Source of the DNA: Desulfobacteraceae bacterium
GTDB lineage: Bacteria; Desulfobacterota; Desulfobacteria; Desulfobacterales; Desulfosalsimonadaceae
Reading direction: 5' to 3'
DNA: 42,883 bases
Assembly (NCBI GenBank): GCA_027858815.1
Contig: JAQIBZ010000088.1
Location: 1-42,883 of the forward strand
The notes beneath the pieces are model-generated. The model had not been told where the DNA came from. It did no database searches and saw only the letters and a program-made list of their open reading frames with translations. The position numbers were made by a program, and so were the translations under genes. Shown here piece by piece: positions 17,187 to 26,023 of the stretch. Each line of letters starts with the position of its first letter. Positions within the stretch are counted from its first letter, which is position 1.

Positions 17187-18137
17187 TTATGCCTGGTTCC
17201 GCAATCCCAACTCGATCGGGTGCGGATTCATATAAACCTGCGATGCCAGATACGGAACATCATACTTACGGACATAGTGGTTGAGCAGTGTTATCGGCAC
17301 AACTAGCGGCAGATAGTTTTTTTTATACTGATTAATAATTTCCAGCAATTCCTGCTTTTCATCCGAAGGCAGCATTTTTTTAAAATACCCCATAATATGA
17401 ATCAGTACATTTACATTTTTTGGCCGGGTCGTTTTCAGCATCATGGTTTGATTCAATATTTCAACGTAACGCTCAAAGAGTTCTGTCTGTGTTACATCTT
17501 TTGACGATGCCACGAGTTTGCCCATTTCCCGATAATTCTTCTGGTTATGAGACAAAAGCAAAAGTTTATGGCGGGTGTGAAAATCAACCAGGTTGCCCCT
17601 GGTTTTCCCTTTTTTTAAAACTTCCTGCCACCTTTTAAAAACAAAGATTCGCTGGATAAAGTTTTCCCGCAAACCCGGGTCATGAAGCCTGCCTTCTTCT
17701 TCCACGGGCAAAAGCGGGGAGTTCTCTGTAAATATCCGTGCCCAGATACCGACGCCCTGATTGGCAGGCATTCCCTGTTCAGTGTATATTTTTACTCTAT
17801 AGAGCCCGCTGGAGGGGGATTTGCTTTTAAAGATAAACCCGCACAGGTGCTCTTTTTCCAGTTCACGGACACGTTTTTTTGCCCAATTTTTCATTTGGGC
17901 AGTCATGTCTTTTTTTGTTTTATTGGTCATCAGCACAGGGTTGTCAGGGTCTCCCACCAGGCGCATGGTTTCACGGGGGACCGGCAGGCCGCATTCTACT
18001 TCCGGGCATACCGGAACATAATCTACCCATTGCCCCAGTGTCTCTGTCAAATAATGATCATGGGCATGGCCTCCGTTGTATCGGACATTTTTCCCAAGCA
18101 GACAGGCGCTGATCCCAAGTTTTATTTTTTCATTCAT
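17187..18137 (-). CDS. DUF523-DUF1722 (YbgA-like) fusion protein
   Basis: A 316-aa protein. Residues 1-150 are DUF523 (LGISACLLGKNVRYNGGHAH, VCPEVECGLPVPRE, FKSKSPSSGLYRV). Residues about 175-305 are DUF1722/YbgA (LVDFHTRHKLLLLSH, LVVPITLLNHYVRKY). The start is supported by AAGGAGA. This fusion is regularly encoded beside photolyase genes and in singlet-oxygen-type regulons; its biochemical role is not settled. It is first of the leftward pair with phr, so the promoter is expected in 18138-18300. Confidence 0.9.
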   Translation of the reverse strand: MNEKIKLGISACLLGKNVRYNGGHAHDHYLTETLGQWVDYVPVCPEVECGLPVPRETMRLVGDPDNPVLMTNKTKKDMTAQMKNWAKKRVRELEKEHLCGFIFKSKSPSSGLYRVKIYTEQGMPANQGVGIWARIFTENSPLLPVEEEGRLHDPGLRENFIQRIFVFKRWQEVLKKGKTRGNLVDFHTRHKLLLLSHNQKNYREMGKLVASSKDVTQTELFERYVEILNQTMMLKTTRPKNVNVLIHIMGYFKKMLPSDEKQELLEIINQYKKNYLPLVVPITLLNHYVRKYDVPYLASQVYMNPHPIELGLRNQA

Positions 18138-18337
18138 CGGTTATCTCCTTGGCATTATGGTTTTTTGGACAAAAAGCCTTCTAAGCGAATCACTCGGTTC
18201 CCGGCCCGATGATCGGGAGTTCCTTGTCTATTTTAAAGATGGTCAAAAACTCGGCGCCTTTTTCAGATGAAATGCTTCTGCGTTTTATTTGCTTAAGTCT
18301 ATTTCCGTCTCCTGATAATATAAAATTTAGGCTTTAG

Positions 18338-18424
18338 TCGTCGTTTCGGCCAGCACAATGTTATTCCGGCATGCTTCCCCGATAGAAACATTCGGGAATG
18401 ACAAATCTGCTTTGGCCGAAACGA
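18338..18424. repeat. Palindromic repeat element
   Basis: The outer inverted arms share TCGTTTCGGCCA and lie about 60 bp apart. An inner imperfect pair involves TTATTCCGGCATG and TTCGGGAATGAC. It is similar in style to small intergenic palindromes common in Deltaproteobacteria. No second copy was found in this window. Confidence 0.55.
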
Positions 18425-18529
18425 TGATCAAGGCCGAAATTTATTTGGTTATGCAGTTAAGCATAACGGATTATAAGTGGTTATGAAACCTCTGATTACA
18501 TTTTTTGCATTCCAAGGAACATGTCTATG

Positions 18530-18587
18530 AAACGACAGTATTGCAAAAATTTTTAGCAGTGCGGAATATCGATAACTTTACGTAACG
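18530..18587 (+). repeat. Dispersed repeat family 1, copy C
   Basis: Contains ACGACAGTATTGCA, TTTTTAGCAGTGCGGAATAT and CGATAACTTTACGTAACG. It is the best-preserved copy. It abuts the enolase-superfamily remnant that ends at 18592. Confidence 0.75.
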
Positions 18588-18591
18588 TTTT

Positions 18592-18708
18592 CTACTTTGC
18601 AAGCAATTCATCCACCTGTTTTTCCGGTTCATGCATTTCGCCGGTGGAAAGATAGGCATCAATGGGCCGTGCTCTGCCGCCCAACAATTCATATACCGGC
18701 TTGTTTTT
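18592..18708 (-). pseudogene. Enolase-superfamily (mandelate racemase-like) remnant
   Basis: The minus-strand frame reads NKPVYELLGGRARPIDAYLS, then TGEMHEPEKQVDELLAK and a stop. This is the segment that follows the N-terminal capping domain of mandelate racemase/muconate-lactonizing enzymes (KPVYELLGGxxR..xxAYASTG). Only about 38 residues survive, between the terminator at 18727 and repeat copy C. The barrel catalytic residues are gone. Confidence 0.55.
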
Positions 18709-18726
18709 TTTGCATCAAAAATAAAA

Positions 18727-18754
18727 AAAGGGGTGCCGGTTTCGGCACCCCTTT
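18727..18754 (-). terminator. Rho-independent terminator of the MetVF-Hdr operon
   Basis: On the minus strand a 12-bp stem (AAAGGGGTGCCG/CGGCACCCCTTT) with a 4-nt loop is followed by a long T-run. It starts 28 bp after the stop of the last operon gene at 18782. Confidence 0.9.
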
Positions 18755-18781
18755 AGAATTTCAATGATGTATCTTTAAAAA

Positions 18782-20101
18782 TTACATTGCTGTCTCCGGG
18801 TGAAAGACGTTCACTTCTTTGAGATCGTCACCCAGATATTCCCGTTCATTGGGCCCGAGAATGCCAAGGGAAAGACAGATCAATGTCCACAGATGAACCA
18901 CCGGATAGTTACCACCATAGTGCTCGCTCAATTCATGAATCTGGGCATGGCAGTTATGGCATCCCGCGATACAATAGTCTGCGCCTGTGGCCTTAATTTG
19001 TTCATCTTTTAACCGGCCATATTCCAAGCGTTCGTCTTTATATCCTGACTGCAGGAACCCGCCTCCGCCACCACAGCAGAAGTTGTTAGAGCGGTTGGGG
19101 GTCATGTCGATAAAATTTTCTTCTCCCACAACCGATTTTACAACAAACCGGAGATCTTCAGCAATGGGATCGCCAAAACTTTTCCGCACGATCTGGCAGG
19201 GATCCTGAACCGTAAATTTTACTTTCAGATCCTTGTTCCAATCTGAATTTACTTTTAATTTTCCTTCACGGATCCATTTTGCATAGTATTCATAAATATT
19301 TTTTACTTCAAAATCATGATCGATGTTAAATTTTTGCAGTCCGTACCGGACTGAGAAAGTGATGTGCCCTCACTCGGTATTGAGATATGTTTTACACCCC
19401 AATTTATGGGTCTGATCAGTTTGTGTCTGGACAATATGTTTCCAGGCATCATCGTCAGAAAGAAACATACAATAGTTCTCACCACCCCATCCCTTGGAGC
19501 CGTATGTCCAGTCGACGCCGGCTAAATGGAGAATTTTCCACAGGGGGAGCATCTCATCCGGTTCGGTTACCGGTTCTCTGGAGTTCTGGTTTAAAAAGAA
19601 TTCAGCACCCTGCTTGTCAATGGGCGCCTGCATATCCTTGAATTCCGGCTGCGCTTCCTGGTACTCTTCCAAAACGTCTTCAACCACAAACTGGAAATCC
19701 TCTCCCGTCGCTCCCATTGCGCTGCAGCTGTCATTTTTCAACGCCATATCGCAGGAGCCTATAATACCCTTGGGTCGTTCCTCTCTGGGCCAGGTCCCGC
19801 GGGCATTGTAAACCAGTTGGGGAATGTTGATTTTCATGGGGCAGACATACATGCACCGATTACACATCGTACACATCCACACCCATTTGGTGCTCATGAT
19901 TTCTTCATCCATGCCTAATGCAGCCATGCGAAGAAATTTTCGCGGGTCCATACCTTCCAGGCCCGTTGCCGGACATCCTGATGAGCAGGCACCACAAGTC
20001 AGGCAAAGATTCAGATTTCCACCTTCCGGCAGGATTTCCTTTACCTTATCTATAAAAGTACTTTTCTTTTTACCACTAAGTTTGATAGCAGGTTCAGCCA
20101 T
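18782..20101 (-). CDS. HdrC/HdrB-like iron-sulfur protein with CCG domain, selenoprotein (Sec at codon 244)
   Basis: Reading from ATG 20101 (GGAGG upstream) gives 439 aa if the in-frame TGA at 19370-19372 is selenocysteine. The N-terminal part is HdrC-like with two 4Fe-4S motifs (C33, C36, C39, C43 and C77, C80, C83, C87). The TGA follows KTYLNTE and precedes GHITFSVRYGL; relatives have TECGH, so Sec replaces a conserved Cys. The frame continues with the CCG-type motif DPC (302), CC (342-343) and CHNC (381-384), the HdrB-type site that binds a noncubane iron-sulfur cluster. A perfect hairpin follows the TGA. It is last in the MetVF-Hdr operon and probably passes electrons between the HdrA-like subunits and a partner. 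Sec-containing Fe-S oxidoreductases and Hdr subunits are known in Deltaproteobacteria. Confidence 0.87.
19337..19369 (-). promoter_or_regulatory. Candidate bacterial SECIS hairpin
   Basis: On the minus strand, 16 nt after the TGA, CAGUCCG pairs perfectly with CGGACUG around a GUA loop; a 6-bp stem with loop GGUAC is equivalent. The apical loop starts 22-23 nt after the UGA with G first, as expected for a bacterial SECIS. Confidence 0.75.
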
Positions 20102-20200
20102 ATAAACTATCCTCCGTTCTTATTTCAATAGATTCGGTACGTAATAATTGTCAGATTCGCACCAAAAAAATTGTGATTTCAATCATTGTCAGATAAATGA

Positions 20201-21853
20201 TCACTCTTTTTTTTGACTGATTCTTTTTTCCATGTCAATAACTATTCTTGCAAAACCGGCAGCCATATTTGATGCAAGCGTCGTAAATTCCAGCCGATCC
20301 TTTTCAATTCCGACTTGTTCAAGTTTTTGGTACGCGTCATTGATTCGCCATTGCGCATACGTGTTGCCGGCTTCGGATTTACAATTCCCATGATGGCAGG
20401 CCAGTACCAGAACACCATCCGCACCTTCAACAAGTGCATCAAGTATATAATGAATATCAATTTTTCCTGCACACGGCACTTTTATCAACTGGAGGCCTTC
20501 CGGGAGTTTATAATTAAACGTTTTGGCTGCCATGCCCGCTTCATAAGCAGAATTTTGGCAGCAGAATGCCAGAATTTTAGGCGCGCTTGCCGTTTCAACC
20601 GCCGCCGCTTCTTTTATGCGCTCGGCCATTTCAGCATCTGTAAAATCAACAAGCTGGATAGCATCCATGGGACATTCACTGGCGCATATGCCGCATCCCT
20701 GACAGGCGATCGAAGATATAATGGCTTTGTCATCCCAGCTGATTGCGCCGTGGGGGCAACAACGGTAGCAGGTCAGGCAGATGGTACATTTTTCCCGGTC
20801 AACGATTGCTTTTGCGGTAAATGATTTTGTTCCTTCACCGATAAGCTGGTTGATGCGCAGAACCATATTGTCGATATCAGTACAGGATTTTGAATAATTC
20901 TGAACGTCACGGGATGAGCCAACGACAAAGATTCCTTCCCGGTTGGAATTCACCGGCAGCCGGTGGACATTTTCTTTTTGCAGAAAACCCATGGGCCCCT
21001 GGTCAATTCGCAAAACTTCAGCCAGAGAAAGATTCGTTTCATCAGCAACCAGGCTTTCTTCCACAACAATGATATCCGGATTGAGTTCGATGTTCTTTCG
21101 AATGACCGGGTCATGGAAACTGACGGTTAAGCTGTCGCCTTCCTGTTTGATAGTCGGCGCTTTTTCAAGTTTGAAATAAATAGCGCCGTTGTCCCTGCCT
21201 TTCTTATAAAGTCTTTCCAGGCCATCATCGGCAACTTTAATGTTATTTACATACACATAAGCACTGCAACCGTCCATGCTGGTAATTTCAGATACGTTGT
21301 TTAAAACGCGTTTCATCAGCAGCGGGCTCCCTTCATGAGCAAAGCCCACGAGAAAAGCAACTGTTTTTTCGCCGTTCTGAATTTCTTTTTTCGTTGTTTC
21401 TGATGCCAGAAGATTTTCAAATTCAGATAATGAAACGACATTGGCGGCCGGGGTCAGTCCATATATTTGGATTAATGAATTAAGCGCGGTATCTGTGGCA
21501 ACAACAACGGCACCGGCTTTTTTTTCTACCATGGTGTCAGCAGATAAAAATTTTAATGTAAAATTTCCGGGGTCGCCGGTGGCTTCCACCAGAGTGGATG
21601 GAGGCAGTATTTCCACATTCGCGTTGTTGGCAACTTCTGTTTCAAGCGCTTTTAAACGGTCAATTTGTGTTGAAGGTATATCCAGTATGGATAAATTGAT
21701 GTCCGTGGCATTATGCTGCGGTACCAGGATGACATTATATCCGCTTTCCGAAATTTGGGAAGCTGCTTTAAGACCGTTATAGCCGCTGCCAATCACTGCA
21801 ATATCCGTAGCCATATCAATTTTTTCTATTTCATTTTGTTGAGTTTGTTTCAT
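20201..21853 (-). CDS. HdrA-like flavoprotein fused to MvhD/FrhD domain
   Basis: A 550-aa protein. The N-terminal half is HdrA-like with a dinucleotide motif VIGSGYNGLKAA. Two 4Fe-4S motifs lie at about residues 353-366 (CTICLTCYRCCP) and 383-395 (CQGCGICASECP). From about residue 427 it has an MvhD (methyl-viologen hydrogenase delta subunit) domain: KILAFCCQNSAYEAG, KVPCAGKIDIHYIL, VLVLACHHGNCKSEAGN. The Cys residues that are Sec in some relatives are Cys here. In hydrogenase and MetFV complexes MvhD links the HdrA subunit to an electron donor. Its ATG overlaps the hdrA stop by one base. It is part of the methylene-THF reductase electron-transfer complex by context. Confidence 0.9.
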   Translation of the reverse strand: MKQTQQNEIEKIDMATDIAVIGSGYNGLKAASQISESGYNVILVPQHNATDINLSILDIPSTQIDRLKALETEVANNANVEILPPSTLVEATGDPGNFTLKFLSADTMVEKKAGAVVVATDTALNSLIQIYGLTPAANVVSLSEFENLLASETTKKEIQNGEKTVAFLVGFAHEGSPLLMKRVLNNVSEITSMDGCSAYVYVNNIKVADDGLERLYKKGRDNGAIYFKLEKAPTIKQEGDSLTVSFHDPVIRKNIELNPDIIVVEESLVADETNLSLAEVLRIDQGPMGFLQKENVHRLPVNSNREGIFVVGSSRDVQNYSKSCTDIDNMVLRINQLIGEGTKSFTAKAIVDREKCTICLTCYRCCPHGAISWDDKAIISSIACQGCGICASECPMDAIQLVDFTDAEMAERIKEAAAVETASAPKILAFCCQNSAYEAGMAAKTFNYKLPEGLQLIKVPCAGKIDIHYILDALVEGADGVLVLACHHGNCKSEAGNTYAQWRINDAYQKLEQVGIEKDRLEFTTLASNMAAGFARIVIDMEKRISQKKE

Positions 21854-23103
21854 TATTTGGTCACCCCCACATATTTCAGGACGCCGCTGGCGGCCTGACC
21901 GGCTTGCGCCATTGAAGCGGCAATACTTTTCGGACCCTGTGCGGTGCCGGCAATAAACATACCGTCATTTGAGGTTGATGTTTGATCCAGTACATCAGAA
22001 TTTGCAAAAAACCCGTCTGAGTCTAAGGCGATATTCAGCTGTGCAGAAAGTTTTTCATTCTCTGAATTCGGCATGATACCGATGGAAAGTACTACCATAT
22101 CAAATTCTTCCATTGCCGGAGTACCTTCTGCTTCATCAAAAAGACGCATGTTCAGGTTATCATTTTCGACCGGGAAGATGTCCACCGGAATGCTGCGGAT
22201 AAACCGGATATCATTTTTACATGATTCATAAAATACTGGAAAGCTTTTGCCGATATTCTGAATATCCATATAAAAAATAGTGATATCAAGGTCCGGGTTT
22301 TGGTGTTTGAGCGATTCTGCAGTTCTGAGTGCGTAAGGACAACAAACCTGAGAGCACCAAAGGTTGCCCAGATTTTCATCTCTGCTGCCGACACACTGGA
22401 TAAACGCGACTTTTTGAACTTCTGCACCGTCTGATGGTCTGGCCAGAAATCCTTTTTGACGTTTGATCCGTTCAAGGTCCAGTCCGCTGATGACATTGGG
22501 GAATTTATCATATCCGTAAACGCTTTTACGATTCGGATCAAACGGCGTAAAACCGGTGGCAACGACAACAGCGTCAGCCGTCAGATTTTCAGACGATGCT
22601 TTATCTGATACGGAAATTGCCCCTTCCGGGCAGACCTCTTTTAAAGCAATTTTATTTTCATCAATTTTACTGGTATTGATCGCATACAGCGGGGTATTAT
22701 TTTTTGAATATCCCTGCAAGATCACATTATTTTCTTTGAGTTTATCATAGCAGATACCGCAGTTGGTGCACTTTTGTGCATCAATGAATGCTGCGGATTT
22801 TTTTACTTTTATTGAATATCCATTGTTTTTCTTTATGGTATTCTTTTCAATGGATTCTATTTCAGTGGATAAATGAACATTTATTTTGTCGTTTTCAACA
22901 ACATCTTTAAGCATTTTTTCCACGGAACACGCCCCGCACTGCAGACATTCAGATGTCGCCTTGCAGGTATACTGGATGGCATGCCCGCCCAGAAAGCCGC
23001 TTTTCTCAACAAGATCTACATTCAATCCTGCCTCGGCAAGTTCCTGAGCCGCTGTCATCCCGGCGATACCACCGCCAATGATCATGACATTTTTCGGTTC
23101 CAT
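21853..23103 (-). CDS. hdrA: HdrA-like FAD and iron-sulfur subunit
   Basis: A 416-aa protein with FAD-binding VMIIGGGIAGMTAAQELAEA at the N terminus. The Cys-rich segment CKATSECLQCGACSVEKML is characteristic of HdrA, and a ferredoxin-like CTNCGICYDK follows. Later VVVATGFTPFDP, FIQCVGSRDE, WCSQVCCPYAL and a C-terminal GMFIAGTAQGPKSIAASMAQ match HdrA. It is shorter than classical HdrA because the C-terminal double ferredoxin region is carried by the next gene, so the two together equal one HdrA plus extras. It is expected to bind FAD and may act as an electron hub or bifurcation site. GGAGTG precedes the start. Confidence 0.92.
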   Translation of the reverse strand: MEPKNVMIIGGGIAGMTAAQELAEAGLNVDLVEKSGFLGGHAIQYTCKATSECLQCGACSVEKMLKDVVENDKINVHLSTEIESIEKNTIKKNNGYSIKVKKSAAFIDAQKCTNCGICYDKLKENNVILQGYSKNNTPLYAINTSKIDENKIALKEVCPEGAISVSDKASSENLTADAVVVATGFTPFDPNRKSVYGYDKFPNVISGLDLERIKRQKGFLARPSDGAEVQKVAFIQCVGSRDENLGNLWCSQVCCPYALRTAESLKHQNPDLDITIFYMDIQNIGKSFPVFYESCKNDIRFIRSIPVDIFPVENDNLNMRLFDEAEGTPAMEEFDMVVLSIGIMPNSENEKLSAQLNIALDSDGFFANSDVLDQTSTSNDGMFIAGTAQGPKSIAASMAQAGQAASGVLKYVGVTK

Positions 23104-23168
23104 TTGTTTAACACTCCTTTATTGATTTAGTTGTGTAAGCCGCAGGGTTTATTTGTTAAACAGGAATG

Positions 23169-24092
23169 TTATACCTGTGGTCTTGGAAGCATGCCTGCGC
23201 GCTCGGCAATTTCAGGGACTTTGTGTTCCCATTCAATTGCCATGAGATGAACACCGGCAATGCCCTTCATTTCCTTGAATTCTGCAATTTGTTCACAGGC
23301 CATTTTGATACCTTCATCCGCCTGATCTTTTTTATCAACACCCTTGAGACGGTCGATTACATAGTCCGGAACATCCATGCCCGGAACTTTGGCTTTCATG
23401 TACCGTGCCATACCAAGGCTCTTCATGGGGGTGACACCGGGAAGAATGTATGTTTTTTCAGTTAATCCCATGTCATTGGCGCGTTTGATCCACTCTCGCA
23501 TCTTTTCCATGTTGAAAACGCATTGGGTCTGAATAAAATCAGCCCCGGCCTGGACTTTTTTGGCCAGCCGGAAAACCCGCCATTCAAAAGGTTCAGCAAA
23601 AGGGTTGGCGGCTGCGCCGATAAACATCTTGGGCGGCTCATCAATTTCCTGGCCGTTTAAAAAGGTTCCTTCATCCCGCATGTTTTTGACCATATTAATT
23701 AATTGGGTGGAATCAATATCAAAAACACCTTTGGATTGGGGGTGGTCACCAAACTGCTGGTGATCGCCGGACAGACATAGTATATTTCTGACCCCGTGGG
23801 CATATGCACCGAGAATATCCCCCTGCATAGCCAGTCGGTTTCTATCACGGCATACCATCTGGTAGTTGGGTTCCAGTCCTTCGGCAATGGCAAACAAAGA
23901 TGCTGCCCAGCTGGACATACGCACAACAGCTGTCTGATTATCAGTAATATTTACCGAATCAACCATCCCTTTTAAAGGCTTGGCTTTTTTTCTGAGGGCT
24001 TCAATATTTGAACCGCGGGGGGGGCCCAGTTCTCCGGTAAAGGCAAAGTGACCGGCTGTTAATATCTTTTCGAGTTTACTTCCTGATTTCAT
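23169..24092 (-). CDS. metF: Methylenetetrahydrofolate reductase MetF
   Basis: A 307-aa TIM-barrel flavoprotein that interconverts methylene-THF and methyl-THF. Seen: GHFAFTGELGPPRGSNIEAL near the start, DSVNITDNQTAVVRMSSWA, NILCLSGDHQQFGDHP (FAD and folate site region), GADFIQTQCVF and YILPGVTPMKS. GAGGAAC lies before the ATG. It sits directly between metV and hdrA, the arrangement of the electron-transfer MetFV-Hdr complex known from acetogens. In a sulfate reducer of this type it would serve the Wood-Ljungdahl pathway, running either for acetate oxidation or CO2 fixation. Confidence 0.95.
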   Translation of the reverse strand: MKSGSKLEKILTAGHFAFTGELGPPRGSNIEALRKKAKPLKGMVDSVNITDNQTAVVRMSSWAASLFAIAEGLEPNYQMVCRDRNRLAMQGDILGAYAHGVRNILCLSGDHQQFGDHPQSKGVFDIDSTQLINMVKNMRDEGTFLNGQEIDEPPKMFIGAAANPFAEPFEWRVFRLAKKVQAGADFIQTQCVFNMEKMREWIKRANDMGLTEKTYILPGVTPMKSLGMARYMKAKVPGMDVPDYVIDRLKGVDKKDQADEGIKMACEQIAEFKEMKGIAGVHLMAIEWEHKVPEIAERAGMLPRPQV

Positions 24093-24186
24093 AATCTGTT
24101 CCTCTTCTTAAAATTCTTATATTACCGATGGCGGTGAAAAACCGTATCGATAAACAAAGTATATAAAAGGTTGCTATTATAAATGA

Positions 24187-24864
24187 CTATTCTACTGATG
24201 CTTTTCGTTCTTCATAACCAGGCTGAATCAGTGTCTGCGGTGTCTGATTCCGCCAGTCGTTTGGCGGACAAATTTTTGTGATGTTGGCCAGACGCCCCTG
24301 CTTTGCGAGCCGTTCATAAATCATGTACCAGGCGCAAGGTTGATCTTTATTTATTTCACAGCTTGTCTGGTTGGTGCCTCCGCAGGGACCGTTAAACAGG
24401 CTTTTGGCACACATGGTTACCGGGCAGATGCCGCCGGTCATGCCAAGGACGCATGTTCCGCAGGCTCTGCATCGTTCTTCATACCATCCGACGTCTTTGT
24501 TAACACCGATAAACGTCGTATTAACTGCCGGGAAAACAGGAATTTCCGGATATCGTTCCGCTAAAAACTGAATACCGGCGCCGCATGCCATGGAAAGCAG
24601 AGCATCGTATTCTCCCACGATGTCCTTGATTTCATCTAAAAATTCAAAATCGCACTGGCGTTGAACCGTGGCTTCCCCAAAAGTTGCCGGAACATTTTCT
24701 GATTTCCGGCTTAACTTGAGTTCTGCACTTAAAACACCGACTTCTTTTTCTCCGCCGGCCAGGCAGACCGCAACACACGTTCCACAACCGACCACCAGAA
24801 CTTTTTTATAATCTTGAATCGATTCCTTGATTTCATTAAATGGTTTTCTTTCTGCAACAATCAT
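24187..24864 (-). CDS. metV: MetV, iron-sulfur/zinc partner of MetF
   Basis: A 225-aa protein of the methylene-THF reductase C-terminal-like (MetV) family. Cys motifs: VVGCGTCVAVCLAGG near the start, ACGAGIQFLAERYP, then ERCRACGTCVLGMTGGICPV, SLFNGPCGGTNQTSCE and DQPCAWYMIYERL. MetV binds iron-sulfur clusters and zinc and passes electrons to MetF. The start at 24864 is supported by AAGGAGG about 8 bp upstream; the frame is open further to 24894. It is first in the leftward operon metV-metF-hdrA-hdrA/mvhD-hdrCB. No clear promoter was picked out in the AT-rich DNA upstream. Confidence 0.93.
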   Translation of the reverse strand: MIVAERKPFNEIKESIQDYKKVLVVGCGTCVAVCLAGGEKEVGVLSAELKLSRKSENVPATFGEATVQRQCDFEFLDEIKDIVGEYDALLSMACGAGIQFLAERYPEIPVFPAVNTTFIGVNKDVGWYEERCRACGTCVLGMTGGICPVTMCAKSLFNGPCGGTNQTSCEINKDQPCAWYMIYERLAKQGRLANITKICPPNDWRNQTPQTLIQPGYEERKASVE

Positions 24865-25444
24865 GAGGCTTCCCTCCTTAAGTATGTGAAACAAAAGATA
24901 TTTGCCACGAAAATTCTGTACGATGCGAAAGCGCAGAAACAGAGCCGGAAAATATATTGTTTCAAGTGTATATCGTTTTTTAATGCATATTAATTAATTC
25001 AAACAGGGTCTTTGTACATAAAATTCATAAACAAAACAAATTGGGCATCTTAAAAAAAGAAAAAAAGATATAAAACATGAAAAAAAATACAAAGTCAAGC
25101 ATGTTCCTGTTGGCATTTTAAAAAAACAAAAGAATAAAAGAATAAAATTAAAATACACTGGCATTTTATTAAATTGACAGAAAAATTTTACTTGCATAGA
25201 ATACTTAGATTTTAATAGCAGGTAAAACTTATCAGCTACCTGTTGCTTTTTACGGGACCATCAATACTGACGGCTTCGTAAAAAGTCCAAATTCTTTGTT
25301 GCGCTGCATTCTTCGTTTCTTTAAAGTACGCTAAGTACGAATCATCACTCAGAATTTGCGCGCCTTGAATTTGAACTTTTATACTTTGCCGTCGGAATTC
25401 GACTTTTTACGAGAGCATCAAAACTCATGCGGCTGTAAAAGAAT
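24865..25444. other. Divergent intergenic region with palindromic repeat
   Basis: Very AT-rich spacer between the MetVF-Hdr operon and the rightward gerMN-fusA pair. It must hold the operon promoter, but no single clear match stands out. The right part is repeat family 2 copy B (25269-25420), which ends 24 bp before the GerMN start codon. The 67-codon frame at 24994-25197 is low-complexity and not called. Confidence 0.5.
25269..25420 (+). repeat. Repeat family 2 (MITE-like), copy B
   Basis: Begins GACGGCTTCGTAAAAAGTCC and ends GACTTTTTACGAGAGCATCA, with inverted termini. It has the same interior ACGCTAAGTACGAATCATCA block as copy A. Its right end lies immediately upstream of the GerMN gene, so it may supply or alter that gene's promoter. 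Confidence 0.78.
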
Positions 25445-26023
25445 ATGTTAAATTATAGAAATCAGGTTCTTGCTGTTGCCGTACTGGTTTGCTGGTGGGT
25501 TTTGACCGGAGTGAATTTATTTGCGTTCAACGCTCCGGAGAATGAACAACAAGCATCCGGGAAAACTGAAGCGCCGTTTTTGAATAACGCTTTGGAGGCA
25601 GTTGCCGATTTTCCGGTATACCTGTATTTTGCTGATAATAATAATCAATACCTTCTGGGTGAGGAAAGAGACGGTCTCGGAGCCGGTGATCCGGTACTAT
25701 TTTGCCGACAGATTATGAATGCTTTGATTCAGGGGCCCCACAGTGGGCTGGTTCCAACAATGCCTTTGGCAACGGAAATCAGAGCAATCTATATTGATGA
25801 AAAAACAGCTTATGTTGATTTTACCCGGGAGATTGCGGTATCGCATTCGGGCGGTATCCTTTCGGAATTGATGACCATTTATTCAATTGTAAACACCCTG
25901 GTGCTGAATGTTGACGGGGTGGATCAGGTCAAAATATTAATAGGGGGACAGGAGGCGGAAACATTATCCGGTCATATTGACATCCGGTTCCCTTTAAATG
26001 CGGATATGCTTTTAATCAGATGA
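25445..26023 (+). CDS. GerMN-domain exported protein
   Basis: A 192-aa protein. Residues 8-28 form a hydrophobic signal or anchor segment. From about residue 55 the GerMN domain is visible: [72 protein letters not shown]. The domain is found in spore germination GerM and many non-sporulating bacterial envelope proteins. Its stop overlaps the EF-G start (ATGA), so the two are translationally coupled. Role unknown. Confidence 0.82.
   Translation: MLNYRNQVLAVAVLVCWWVLTGVNLFAFNAPENEQQASGKTEAPFLNNALEAVADFPVYLYFADNNNQYLLGEERDGLGAGDPVLFCRQIMNALIQGPHSGLVPTMPLATEIRAIYIDEKTAYVDFTREIAVSHSGGILSELMTIYSIVNTLVLNVDGVDQVKILIGGQEAETLSGHIDIRFPLNADMLLIR

Larger units (their letters stand above)
18138..18591. 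other. Intergenic region with two repeat elements
   Basis: It holds the promoter side of the DUF523-phr pair and two repeats. A palindromic element at 18338-18424 has ends TCGTTTCGGCCA/TGGCCGAAACGA. Repeat family 1 copy C lies at 18530-18587. Near 18195-18270 on the plus strand a short frame (DDREFLVYFKDGQKLGAFFR) looks like the remnant of a coding sequence but is too short to assign. Confidence 0.5.

Noticed and set aside
20201-23103. Further selenocysteine sites in the HdrA and MvhD domains
   Set aside because: Both frames are open throughout and all expected positions are Cys codons.
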